Assembly: GCA_032718475.1 (NCBI GenBank)
Contig: JAUCBJ010005005.1
Coordinates: 1-64,000 of the forward strand
DNA length: 64,000 nt
From: Nemertoderma westbladi
Taxonomy: Eukaryota; Xenacoelomorpha; Nemertodermatida; Nemertodermatidae
Reading direction: 5' to 3'
Both the position numbers and the translations under genes were made by a program. Of the stretch, positions 50,906 through 62,010 are shown in pieces. The notes beneath the pieces were generated by a model. It had not been told where the DNA came from. It saw nothing but the letters and a program-made list of their open reading frames with translations, and ran no database searches. Within the stretch, counting starts at the first letter, position 1; every line of letters begins with the position of its first letter.

Positions 50906-52082
50906 TCACTTGTGTCCTTCTGGGCTCCTCCCCGAGGCGCACCCACGAGGCGGACACCTTTCCACCACCCTTGGGGCCAGTCCGACAGATGTTATTATCA
51001 GACCGGGCCGGAGGGTGGCCTGATGCTTCCCGGGTTCTGTTTTCGGTCCCCCGATCACACCAGCACAGCTCGTCGAACGTGTAGCCAGATGGGCGGCTAC
51101 TGTCAATTTACTGTGGCCTGACTGTACATTGAGCCAACTCAAAGTATAACAAAGAGTCAACCGGCAGGTGGACCAGTCGATAGCGATCGAGCACCAAGGT
51201 CGCCCTTGGGCCTAACCGACGGTCTTGTCCCAAGCGGGCTTGCGCTACCCAACATTGGAATTTTGACACGTTTTCACCTGCCTCGCCGGCAGTATTGAGG
51301 GGACACCGTTCCTCAACAATACTGACTAGCTCGAAAGCTAGGAACAAGTAACCACTTACCCTTCCTGTACACGTGTACTCAACAGATGTTCACGAATATC
51401 AAGTACACTACGGTAAACACAAAATCTGACACATACCATGCACACACAGAGGACATAATCGGGTAAGACAAAATCGGGGTCAAATCAGAGGGGACAAATT
51501 GTATCGACGAGAACAACAGGAAAGAGTCGAGAGTACTTTATTTTACCGACAGGGTAAAATAACTTTGTGTGCACAAAGTATGCTGGGGTGCAGTAAAGTA
51601 TGGTCCTACTAATACCAGCGGCGTCTTGTCCAACTGGCAAGGGTTCCCATACCCACTCGCAGTGGCCACACATACAATCACGTGTACTCACGTACCCACA
51701 GCAACAGAAAGCTCAAGACCCGACGGTTTATTCCAATGCCACCAAAGACCAATCAGCTGAACATGGAGACAATAACATATAGTATCAAAAAAACGGAACA
51801 GCTGACGGTCAATGGAACCATCCAAGCCCCAAGCAAACTGCCACTGATCGCCCACATACAAAACATAGTTCGCGCCACATGAACCACAAATCACGCCATG
51901 CCACCACCCCTACTGTGTACAGGACTGGCAGTACGGCAACAGGCCGACTAGACGGTACCACGGCACCATGGCAATTCATGGTTCGTTAGACACGAGGGCC
52001 TTCAGTATCTCCCTTGCACTTAAACTCGATTTAACGTGCCCCCAGACCCTCACGAGTCCGCCGCCGCCTGTTACTGCCACCC
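50906..52082 (-). other. Unresolved 1.2-kb segment splitting BEL-B gag
   Basis: No frame links the gag piece at 52083-52321 to the one starting at 50905. The segment has a hairpin (TTATTTTACC/GGTAAAATAA near 51539-51562) and a palindrome (ACTTTGTG/CACAAAGT near 51563-51580). It could be an insertion, or an intron: on the sense strand GAG^GTGAGG at 52097 and an AG at 50885 would join two exons in frame, but the acceptor lacks a pyrimidine tract. Confidence 0.4.
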
Positions 52083-52321
52083 CTATAGAGACCTCACCTC
52101 TTTAGGTAGCAGTTGAGTTTGTTCTTCCATCTCGTGTTGCTGTCTGTAGAACTGTTGCTGTTGTCGAGCAACTTCTGACGTGACCATGCTTACCTCGTTA
52201 ATCTCGCTGCGAATACTCACCAGTGATTGATTCAGTATTCCCGGTGCCGATTCGATTCGTACGGGTGAAGTTTCCCTCGTATATTCCGGCACGGTTTCCC
52301 AATCTCCGACATCCTCGCCGC
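52083..52321 (-). CDS. BEL-B Gag segment between two interruptions
   Basis: This is a coding stretch of about 75 codons (VGDWETVPEYTRE...EVARQQQQFYRQQHEMEEQ) with a helical, Gln/Glu-rich end. Its upstream edge is the transposon at 52324-54026. Omitting the transposon and one AC duplication joins it in frame to the gag piece at 54027-54689. Its downstream edge is a stop at 52083 or, if spliced, the donor at 52097. The Met at 52292 is internal. It resembles no named domain. Confidence 0.55.
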
Positions 52322-52323
52322 AC

Positions 52324-54026
52324 CCCAGTTAAACATGAGTATGTGTTTCATATATGGTTGCCATAAATAATTCGACATGTGATACATATATGTAAATGTT
52401 ACAGTGTTGTCAAATGTGATCCATATGTGGAATGTTCACATGTGATACACATATGTTTTTTATGTGACAAGTGCGACAAAAAGAGTAAAAATTTAAACTG
52501 AGACCGACCAATCACTGGTGTGGGTCTGCATTTCCTATAGAGAGGTGGGGCGGGGGGGGGGGGTAGCCTACCTCAGTGCCATTATCCTATCCAATCCCTA
52601 CACCCTATCCTACGGCCCTACACCTACCCTATACATTTAGAGAAGGAAGCATCGGAGTATATATGACAATATTTAATCCATAGTGATATGAGAGTATCCT
52701 TAATAGATTTTGGTGATGATCCGTAAATTCGTATTCTATTAGTTAGATTTAATTAAGTTATCTAATTTCCAGCTATAATAGATTATTCATTTTGATAAAT
52801 CTTCGAAAATTAATTAATTCTAAGATCATATAAATGCTCATATGATATTTTATATCTAATTTTAAGACATCTTTTCCCTACAACATATATATACCACATA
52901 TGAAACATATGTTCAATTTTTTAACGGGATAAGAACTGCAATAGGCCTGCCTACCTTACGGATGGTATAGTGCAAGTATGTTATCTGTCTATGTCTGTAC
53001 CCCTTACTGATACTTAGCAGCGCAGATGACAATGCACAACCACAACCTGACAAGTGAAAACCACCATACAGTCATACATATGTTTGTCTAATTCTGTTAA
53101 TACAGCACTGTACAGTGCAAATGCACAGCACAATGTGCATAGTGCAAGGCAGAAAGCAGGCAAGTCACACACTGCATCACTGAACAATTGAGTGGACTAT
53201 GATAAGCGGTAGGCTTATGCAACGCATTATGCTGTTATGGGTAAAATATAAAATAATTTGCGATTCACTAGCTAAACTGCAAGCGACACGACGTGGTTAA
53301 GAAGAAAGATTGCAGGATCAGACTATGAAATGCCTATCATTTGAAGAATGTGTCCCACCACCAGCCCTCCAATGCAATAAACAAAACAATTGGACGATCG
53401 ACTATGGTTACTTCAATTTAGTGTCCATACAGCCTTCACAGATCATTCAAACCTTATAGCAGGCCTATGTCTGTATGTATTGATTATACATTATATGGTT
53501 AAATAGCCGGTACTTTGAAAATACAGTATAACAAAAAATATAGATTCAACGTATTATACTGCTGATTAAAACGATATTTGTTCTTAATGCAAAAAGCTGA
53601 GTAGTGACATCAACAAATTCCGCATCCCCCCTCGTTATTCTTTTCTGTACATGTATTACTGTAAGGCCTGTATTACCATAAGGCAAACATGTGTGCAACA
53701 TATAAAATCCATGTACTGGATTACAAAATTACGAATTGAATAGTTTATAGATTGAAATTTAACTTCGGAGTCTTGGCTATGGCTATTTCACATATGCTCG
53801 ACATATATTATTCACATGCGCATTCTCACACATTTATTTATGATAAATTCATATGTGCAACATATAAATACCATAAATGGCGATACACACATTCTAAGTG
53901 TATGTATCACCGCATGCGTGACATGTATTATTCATACATGAGCATAAAAACCCAATTTCCAGACACACCTATTCCATACAACATATATATACCACATATG
54001 AAACATAAGTTCATGTTTAACTGGGA
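52324..54026. mobile_element. Small DNA transposon inserted in BEL-B gag
   Basis: The inverted ends CCCAGTTAAACATGA (left) and its complement TCATGTTTAACTGGG (right) are flanked by AC on each side. Subterminal regions are full of short palindromic words such as CACATGTGATACACATATG. No transposase frame is present, so it is non-autonomous. A degenerate copy of the right end occurs internally at about 52877-52935, hinting at a composite or tandem structure. The family is not recognised. Confidence 0.75.
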
Positions 54027-54689
54027 CATACGTAAGTGGTCCGTCAGATGTTTCAATTGTCCATCCAGTCGGTACAGTTCCTGTTCTTCCTCGGGCTGTA
54101 ATAATTCGTCCGAAACTGACTCACCTAACAACTGGTCCGCTTGTTCCTGTTGTATCTGTCTAATCGTCGACTTAAACTGAATCAGTTTCTCTCTAGCGAT
54201 CATTAGTTTCTCGAGGATTCTAAGTTGAGTATCCATGTCCTGTCTCTGTCTAGCTAGATCTTGTAGGCCAACTAGATTATCTACGGACTTATATACTTTA
54301 CTCTGTACTCTAACCTGGAGGGTGTAGAACTCGAATCGAGACATCGGAGCGGTCAACTCGTCTAATATGCGTTGGCCTTCTCCAATACTCCTGGTAATAT
54401 GCGCCATGTATCCACCGACGCTTCTAACCACGCTCTCCTGGCTTCCTGCTGAACTTACCATGTCCGTTTCCCTGTATCTAGGTTGCGGAACAGTTAGAAA
54501 GTCCTCGGTCCTGCCGTCGCCTCGTACTACGGCATCCGGTACTCCCGTTGGATGTACTGGTGACGCACACGGTGTAGGTTCGGTAGGCTCGCGAGTCTTC
54601 CCCTGTTGTTCTTCCGCTGCTGACTTATCCGCGTCACACGAGTCATAGTCGGTAGGTGTGTTCTTCGTATAGTCTTGTTTGTCACTCAT
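54027..54689 (-). CDS. BEL-B Gag N-terminal segment
   Basis: The frame starts at 54689 with MSDKQ, similar to MSDTKQ of BEL-A Gag. About 220 codons are genuine; the last 33 codons of the open frame (to 53928) belong to the transposon. The protein begins disordered and acidic, including KTREPTEPT from an 18-bp near-palindrome copy. It continues as a long helical region (GGYMAHITRSIGEGQRILDE...LRILEKLMIAREKL) likely to form a coiled coil. It probably represents the N-terminus of the particle protein, now cut off from the rest by the insertion. Confidence 0.7.
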
Positions 54690-55498
54690 TTCGGTAGTTG
54701 TAAGTCAAGTAAAGTGAGTGTCAAAGTATCGAGTTTACCGTATTTATATCTAAACGGTACTAATTACAGTCATATAAAATTAGCCTACCGGCCGATTTTA
54801 TAGCAGATGGATAAAATTAGCCTAAACGGCCAATTTTACAGCAAATAAATGTCACGGAATAAGTATATAATAAAATTAGCCTAGCGGCCAATTTTATAAC
54901 AAATAAATCGGATAACGATATGCGTTATCAAAAGGTAAATTAAATACAATAATACGGACTAATTCAGCAATGAACAAAGAAATCATACGGAATGCATAAA
55001 TACTTGAGACAGTGGAACCCACAATAATTTTAACTAATACGGTAATGCCTAACTTATTTATGCAACTTTTCAAACTCACCCACTCCAATAATTCTCCAGA
55101 AAAACAGATTCCCAGATACAAACCGAACGTGAACCTTTCCGTTTCCAGCGTTGCGGACGAAACGCGATTTTCCCAACCAAAGTTGTTGAGTTATCTATCT
55201 CCCAAACTTGCTAAACACGGTCTTGCTCCCGTTACAGTCTAGAAATGAGTTCTGAATCCTGAAAAAACAAAAGAGTTAGGTTTTACTTTACGAAAATTTT
55301 GTACCGGTACAATATGGTATTTAAACCCTTTTAAACACCGGTATTCAATTCCAAAAATATTTTACGCGCGGTTCAAATCAAATTTTATTTCAAAAAATTA
55401 GCACTTAGCTAATCAAATATAAATTTTTACCTCAAAATACAAAATTTTCAAATAACTTTAGTCCTACCGAACCGTAGTTCAGTAAAACACATTCCTAC
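54690..55498 (-). other. BEL-B leader (between 5' LTR and gag)
   Basis: About 800 nt. Three repeats at about 54776-54905 share ATAAAATTAGCCT...CGGCCAATTTTA, each able to form an imperfect hairpin (AAAATTAGCC against GGCCAATTTT). No recognised primer-binding site follows the LTR. The open frame on the plus strand is incidental. Confidence 0.6.
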
Positions 55499-57411
55499 TA
55501 TTGGAAGAGACAGCAACAATACCTGCAATATCCTACTGTAAAGTTTGTGAATCAAATCATAAATCCGACCTTCTCACCAAAACAGTAAACTCTAAGTAAG
55601 CGAATATATTGCAGTATCGATCTCTTATAACCGGTGAGGCAGAAAACAGTCTACGAGCAGACAAACTTCGATGAAACAAAATCCCGCGCAGCGAATCCTA
55701 AAATCAGGCTGACTCACTGACGGACTAAGGGGCTCGTATACTTTGCCGCGGTGTGATTTATATGGTTGGGCGAAAGAGACGCTAGCTAGGTACAGAGGCA
55801 GAGATTTGGAGATGTCTAACTAGCGGGCAAAGCACAGTACGGACAAAAGTTAATTTTATATATTTTGAGGTGTAAATAATTTCTAACGCGCGTGTTAATT
55901 CTGAACGGTCAAAAGCAGTTTTGCTCCTTCACATATATAATTACTGGGTACGGTGTGCATTTTACGAATATTCTAATTTTGTAACTCGTAGGTCCAATAC
56001 TCACGAATGATAAGGTTCCTTTCCCTCTTGCGTATTTCCAGGACTCAAATTCAGGCATAAGGTTAATGCTACGCCCAGAATTCGGCAATTTTAGGTACCA
56101 GGTCCCTGATACTAAGAAGAGATGTGTTAGTTTACTACTGTAGGCGTACAGTTACTAATAGCTATCCTGGCTCCTATCTAGAATTTTAGTCACCCAGGTA
56201 GTCCGGGTAACTTCCTATTAGGGCGTTGGCGGGGACACGGTAGATGTTAGTATCCCTAATAGCCTCAATTTATTTGCGCCTAGCTGTAAACTGCCCTACC
56301 GCCTGAACGGTACAATCCCAATTCAGGTGAAAACACAGCAACCCCTCTAGCCTACAAGTTCTAATGCAATGGACACCGTTGTACTACAAATAGTCGCACA
56401 CGCACCTGCACTTAGCAAGAGTTAGGCGTACAGTTTGCTGCACCCTACCAATTTGTATGCTTCGTACCGGTGTGCCTACGTCCTATCTGCGTACTAGTAT
56501 CTGCCTGCTCTTTCCCTCTCCCCCCGTAGGAATGTGAAGGTCTACTGTGGGTTTTCCTGAATCAAGACAGTACAGTCCCTAAGATGTAATTTTAGGCTCA
56601 CAGCGTGTCACTACTTCTACCTTTTGATCTTTTGGTCTTACACTTAGGTAGCAAGGCGTCGAACGCTGTCTAACCTTTCAGGCGATGGGCGAATAACTCA
56701 AGATGGTATTGCGGGTTGTCTCTTGTCTACATTCCCCCGATGTTCCCGTTCATTGCTGCGGCCCGATCTCTAGCTGGCCATCCTGTCCCTTAGCTGGGTT
56801 CACCGTAGTGAATCATGGTAAAACAGATAGCTAAACTGGCTAAAACAGATAAAAAAGCAGATTAGCGATAATTCTGACTTTATTACAGAAGATATAATTA
56901 TAATACAATGTAATCTGAAATAAACTAAGCACGACAGAATTAAAGTGATGTGTGTGATAGATATTGAATGAGATAACTAATGAACAAATCGCACCTTTAT
57001 ATACTAAATTTGTGCCGCAATCAATCGAGAAAATTCTCGATTGTTCTATAGGTTCTAACAGGTTTTTAAAGATAGCTATTGGTCCAGCTAATATATAACT
57101 TGCACGACATTGGTTACAATCAAATAACTACAGTCTCATTGGTACAGACAAATGCAATTAATTTGTAGCGGTTAATTTAAATGAGTTGAAATTCTGCACA
57201 AAAATAATTCGCACTTACTAGGATTCGAACTCAATACCTACTACACATATAATTACCAACGCTCTACCGACTGAGCTACTGAACCACTTGACCAATAGGC
57301 GTATAAATAGAAATAGCAATACAAATGAGGACTCAAAGCAATCTTTACAAAGTTAATTCGAATAAAATAAAATTTTGAAAATCCACGGCATTTAGGGAAT
57401 ATAATTCTATA
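55499..57411 (-). repeat. BEL-B 5' LTR
   Basis: 1913 bp, with a 20-bp insertion near 56832 compared with the other copy, plus about four substitutions. It includes the tRNA-like block at 57213-57289 and the hairpin at 57022-57043. Confidence 0.92.
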
Positions 57412-58027
57412 GACCAAGTATTCCGGAACTCTGATCAAAGGTTTACTTAAGGATCGTTTGAGTCGAGCGAGCGTGGCTGGCACGTCGAACAGGTTTCGCT
57501 CAAAACTCCCTTAAGTATAGCGAGTGAAACTATGTTTAGCGCAACGTCTCCGCGGGTGTTTATGGCGTTCCGTTTGTTGATTGGGTCTAGGGCATTCATC
57601 GCAGTAATACCAAAGACGCGCGTCTTGTAAAGGAAACGCTGGCGACTTTTCTCCTGTTTTACAATATTCCTCCATCTGTTCGAAGCCATCCGGTACAACA
57701 GGTAGGGGTTGATTAGCGGTAAGATACATCATAGTGAAATACAATTGTATAAGTTCCATCATAGGATTAGGATGTATACCTTGCGGATATCGAGTTTCTA
57801 AATTTTGTTGACTAGCTACATTGAGATAAGTTTCTCTCAGGAACTCTAAATATTCGTAAAAGTTAGTACGCTTGTCTGGTTCTTCAACATCTTCTCTTTC
57901 GAGTCGGTTTCGAATAGAATTTTCATGTTCGATTCTCAGTTTGTCGTTCCGACTCCGCTGGGTGTGATATTTAAATAAAATCATCTCCCTTTCGGTATCC
58001 ACATCGTCCGTATCGATGCGTATAGCG
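57412..58027 (-). pseudogene. BEL-C protein A remnant, N-terminal part
   Basis: The region closely matches BEL-A protein A, including HTQRSRNDKLRIEHENSIRN, the DYLEFLRETYLN-like block and the CX2CX16CX2H finger (YYCDEC...RRCAKH). A TAA replaces TAT just after the finger, and the reading continues beyond it to the BEL-B insertion point, resuming at 36021. About 60 bp are deleted near 58015, and homology stops at about 58027, where BEL-C has lost its 5' part, pol and 5' LTR. Confidence 0.85.
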
Positions 58028-58671
58028 TTTCCTTGGGAAGGTTTCCAAGTTGCCTTGGGAAGGAGCCCGACCCCAGACCAGATACAATCCACATTATCCC
58101 AGGCAGGTTGCCAAAGAAAATAAGTAGTAGAAAGGAGACCATTACAGTATTATACCCCATCAAAGTGTTGTTAGGCCTATATTATATAATCTCTCAACCA
58201 GTTTAATAGTCTGTAATGTAACGCAATGAAATGGAGCCCAATTGACCACTGCAAGGGGGGCGCCCACTGGCTCCTGCCTTTGTTTCTGTGCTTTGGTTAG
58301 ACGACGTCGCTGTGCGCTGTGCCTTGCCTGTCAAGCAGGGTTCAATATATACCAATGAACGATAGCATAAATAAGATAGGCACTCTGACTCTGATGATAT
58401 ATAATGAATTATGTAATTTTTTCTGGGCACACTGACCAACGTGATTGGATATTGCGTAGCTTGTCTTGCCGAGTCACAACTAAATAACCTGTGGGTGGCT
58501 ATGTATTTTAATTCAATATTATTATTAATACCATGAAAATTACTTTGAAATGTAATTAATTAGAACATTAATTTTTTTCAACAAAAAATTTTTTTTTGAC
58601 TTTCAACAAATCAAAAAAGTGTATTTCATAATGTACAGGTACCATAATTAGTTCAATTTCAAAATGTGGCA
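58028..58671. other. Intergenic DNA right of the nest
   Basis: It begins with a CCTTGGGAAGG direct repeat (58033 and 58052), then holds sequence with no recognised feature. Short frames on either strand have no family signal. Confidence 0.5.
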
Positions 58672-59117
58672 GTTTATCTCCAGCTATACTCACTACCGGT
58701 TGAACATCTCCCGCTACACACAATACCGGTTGAACATATCCAGTTACACTCACTACCAGTTGAACATCTTCAGTTACACTCAATACAGGTTGAACATCTT
58801 CAGTTACACTCACTACCGGTTGAACATCTCCAGCTACACTCACTACCGGTTGAACATCTCCAGTTCCTCTCACTACCAGTTGAACATCTTCAGTTACACT
58901 CAGTACTGGTTGAACATCGTCAGCTACACTCACTACCGGTTGAACATCTCCAGCTACTCTCACTACCGATTGAACATCTTCAGTTACACTCACTACCAGT
59001 TAAAAATCACCAGTTACACTCAGTACTGGTTAAACATCTTCAGCTGCACTCACTACTGGTTGAACATCTTCAGCTACACTCACTACTGGTTGAACATCTT
59101 CAGCTACACTCACCTAG
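58672..59117. repeat. 30-bp minisatellite, about 15 copies
   Basis: The unit is CAGTTACACTCACTACCGGT followed by TGAACATCTT, with variation at a few positions. A 30-bp unit keeps several frames open: the plus-strand frame at 58666 and a minus-strand frame with 10-residue SVTEDVQPVV repeats. Neither has independent coding evidence. Confidence 0.93.
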
Positions 59118-59179
59118 AGTATATCTACAGTTCTATAAAGTAACTTGTAAATGGACCAGTAGACTTGTAAATAATCTTG

Positions 59180-59400
59180 TACTCGCAAGTACGCAGTCTC
59201 ATGGAGTGAATAAGCATAGTAGTGGACAGCCCATGACTTTCTTGAGGCACATCTCAAAGGACACTGGCCTTGAAGATGCGGATGATCTAGCAAATGTCAT
59301 GGGTAATAGGGATTTGTCGCGTTGCAATTTTGTGGACATGCCGGCACAGCATTCTTAAAATTCACCTGCAATGAAGCGTACCGATCCTAGTAGTAGTAGT
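59180..59400 (+). mobile_element. 3' end of a LINE (RTE-like C-terminal tail)
   Basis: Translation of 59215-59358 gives PMTFLRHISKDTGLEDADDL then ANVMGNRDLSRCNFV, matching the C-terminal tail of RTE-type ORF2 proteins (DTGL...DL...M.DR). A stop follows, then about 35 nt and an AGT triplet run (59388-59401), the kind of simple-repeat tail such LINEs leave. Everything upstream is missing; the minisatellite takes its place. Confidence 0.55.
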
Positions 59401-59401
59401 A

Positions 59402-60597
59402 GTGTAAATTGACCCCCCTCCCCAGATTTTCGCCAAAGGTTAAAATAAGCATTACAAATTTTCAGCTATTTAAAAATACTGTTAGGTGTTGAGTAGGCAA
59501 CCTATTCATTTAATACTAATACCGTAGACCTACTTCAAAACTCACTCCATTAATTAATTCAAGGCCAATTATCCTATCATATTGTGGCAAACGGGCATTT
59601 TGGGGGTTTTATCAGAACGAATAATTAAAAGTCCCTCTGACATTTAACAAATAAGAAACCCCCTAATATCTAATTTAAGGGGTTTTATCAGAAATTAAAC
59701 TCCATATTGAAGGTGCTTAAACAGAGTTTTTTCCTACTTAGGGGGTTTTAACAGATCAAGCGATATTTAGACGGGATCTTATTTTGCGTTTTTCTCCGTT
59801 ATTAACGCTGTTTTAACTTCTTTTCAGTTTCATTCATACATGGGCAATGTAGCCAAATAAAGCCGACCGCACAATTACAGTAATTGACGAAACAAATACA
59901 AAACTAGAACAGAGCATATCCAAACTTGTAGATACACAAAAACCACATAGATTTAGAAAGAAGCACAAAGGACAAAGCTAATAAGTGTACACGATATTAA
60001 CTGTAGAGGAGGGTACTGTCTCCTGCGCAAAGCAAAATCTAATCATGAGTATTATTTTACTGTAACTCGTAACTCAAAGAAAATGGGCCTTTTTCGAAGA
60101 AATCCTACATGGGCACATTTTGGAGTTAACCCGGCAAGAAGGCTTGGCTCATTGGAAGTGTATTTCGGTAAAGCTCAAAAGTATGCTCTGTTTAAAGCAT
60201 AACACGGCCAGACGACAGACATTAGGATGGGAACACGAACACACCATATTATCCTTCCCCTATTCATTCCAATGGTAGCCAGCTTGTCTTTCCGGCACTG
60301 GGGGTAGACCATTGGCTAGCTTTATGCATTGTGTTATACAGAGACAACAGCGGCAGGATAAAGAGAAATACCGATCTCGCTAATAATGGGCTGGTCCCAC
60401 AGGTCAGTTAAAGGTAGGTGGTACAGTAGGTACTACAGTTTGCATGTGCAAGGGCGCCAGTCCCTATTCGCTAGCCCAGTCTGCCATGAAGTTCCTGTAA
60501 AGCATTCAGACCCTTTCACTCTGTAGTATCCTAGCGTCCAGGAAGTTGTGAGTTGAGTGTGGGTAGGGTGGGTGGAGTGATTGACAGGTTGTTGGAA
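59402..60597. other. Intergenic DNA, no gene supported
   Basis: It contains several GGGGTTTTATCAGA-like words between 59590 and 59760. Otherwise nothing is recognisable. Confidence 0.45.
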
Positions 60598-60729
60598 GTT
60601 GTCTGATTCTGTTTGAAGCTATCTGAAATTGTTTGAAGCTGTCTGAATCTGTTGGAAGTTGTTAGACTGTTGGAGTTTGTTGGAAAGTGTTTGAAGCTGT
60701 GTTGGATCCGATCGGTTCAGATCGGATCC
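60598..60729. repeat. Degenerate tandem repeat followed by a perfect inverted repeat
   Basis: Units like GTTTGAAGCTGTCTGAATCT repeat with variation from 60598 to about 60700. Then GGATCCGATC (60704-60713) and GATCGGATCC (60720-60729) form a perfect 10-bp stem with a 6-nt loop. Confidence 0.7.
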
Positions 60730-61726
60730 GATGGCACTCTGTTGGTGAGCGGGACTGTACCTAGGAAATAACTAATTACAGGTAGCAATATAAGATGTTG
60801 CAGTATTTGTATATCCCACTGTTCCCACATTTTTTTTTCAAAAAAAAATGCAAAAATTTTTTTAAAATATTTCTTTAACAATATTAATAGTTTCAAAATG
60901 TTAAAAAGTTGTATAAAAAGCCGAATAACATTGAGCTGCCTAACTATATAGTAAGAATTGCTATGATATTATTAATATTTTCCATTTTTTTTATAACAAA
61001 ATTATTTTGAAAAGAGCTACCCGATTCACCTTCACATAAATCGCTATAACTTTTTTTGGAAATAGATATTGAGACACCGTTTTTTTTTGTTAAAATATCT
61101 GGAAAATTCTGCATCTCATAGGCCATCTCATAACTCAAAATTGACCTCCGGTGACATAAGGTCCCTTTTCTCGTGGCCAGCCACCGCTTGGACAGTTGGA
61201 TGTTGGATCTACATTCATCAAAGAATTTCACGAATACAGGATCTAAGTTCGTGTTATTGTTGTATTGTATTACATTTCTGCTGTACCAGTGTACCGTACC
61301 GCAGTACCGGCAATTTCCGACATTGTAATACTGTAATACCATGGTAATACACAGATATATTTGTGAAAATTTAATAAATAGGCTATAAATACGGTACTGA
61401 AATAGGCTACCTACCTACTGTGTACTGGTATTCATTGTCCAGTTGTCAGATTGTAACTGCAGTACTGCTGAACTCTGGTCATAAGTCAATCAATACAGTC
61501 ATCATAACACTGTACTGCTGTAACAGCATACAGCATAGCCTAAACAGCTAACACTAACAGGCTAAAGGAATCAAAAACAGGTTTGTCGGATCAGCAAAAT
61601 GTATACATGCAATGTATACAGGCACTCAGGCAGACAGGTCCAGATTTCAAAGTATGGCAAACCTGCGCCTGGACTTGTACGGTACTTCAATCACATACCG
61701 GTATTTATTTCTACGCCACAATATTA
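60730..61726. other. Intergenic DNA, no gene supported
   Basis: AT-rich. A 132-codon open frame on the minus strand (60944-61342) has no domain and poor coding character. Many GTACCGGTA-type words occur. Confidence 0.45.
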
Positions 61727-61848
61727 TCTGCGCCTGAGTCAAAAATTTTGCGCTTGAACAACGTTTTTCTGCGCCTGTGTCAAAAATTCTGCGCTTGAAC
61801 AACGTTTTTCATTTTTCTGCGCCTGAGTAAAAAATTATGCACTTGAAC
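61727..61848. repeat. Tandem repeat, about 42-bp unit, three copies
   Basis: Each unit reads TCTGCGCCTGAGTCAAAAAT then a TTGCGCTTGAACAACG block, with the third copy diverged. Confidence 0.8.
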
Positions 61849-61943
61849 AAAAAAAATTTGCACCGGGTGGCAGGGTGCCGGGCACCTGGCTGCCTGGGTT
61901 TGGGTATTCTGGCAGTCTGGTATTAACTGATTAATGTATTAAA

Positions 61944-62010
61944 TTCTGCACCTGGCTGCCTGGGTAGGCAGGTAGGCCTGTATGTAGGCCTGCCTGCCTG
62001 TAGGAGGCCC
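61944..62010. repeat. CCTG/CAGG-rich simple repeat
   Basis: CCTGGCTGCCTGGGTAGGCA and GGCCTGCCTGCCTGTAGG stretches form a short simple-repeat-like region. Confidence 0.5.

Larger units (their letters stand above)
38256..54601. repeat. Dispersed 18-bp near-palindrome, ten copies in BEL-B
   Basis: Plus-strand consensus WAGGCTCGCGAGTCTTCC at 38256-38273, 38611-38628, 41586-41603, 42732-42749, 45224-45241, 47255-47272, 49744-49761, 49828-49845, 49912-49929 and 54584-54601. All are in the same orientation. Copies fall in the 3' noncoding region, protein A, the spacer, pol and gag, and are read in at least two frames (GRLASL in one, KTREPT or KTCEPT in another). The copies at 42732 and 45224 extend to identity over a longer flank. 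I saw none outside BEL-B. Confidence 0.85.
36022..57411 (-). mobile_element. BEL-B: giant BEL/Pao retrotransposon with A/B module
   Basis: The LTRs at 36022-37914 and 55499-57411 differ by about four substitutions and one 20-bp indel. The 5-bp word GACCA flanks both ends (36017-36021 and 57412-57416), and the flanks are neighbouring parts of BEL-C protein A. On the minus strand the order is leader, gag N-terminus, gag-pol (2623 codons), protein A, protein B. At 21.4 kb it is unusually large for the group. The nearly identical LTRs and intact downstream frames indicate a recent insertion. Confidence 0.95.

Noticed and set aside
50460-51084. Plus- and minus-strand frames over the start of BEL-B gag-pol
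   Set aside because: The Ala/Glu repeat DNA is open in other frames; the 2623-codon frame carries the real domains.
58568-58993. Minus-strand frame with 10-residue SVTEDVQPVV repeats
   Set aside because: A 30-bp minisatellite is open in several frames; nothing outside the repeats supports coding.
60944-61342. 132-codon minus-strand frame
   Set aside because: No domain, poor composition and no flanking signals; likely chance.
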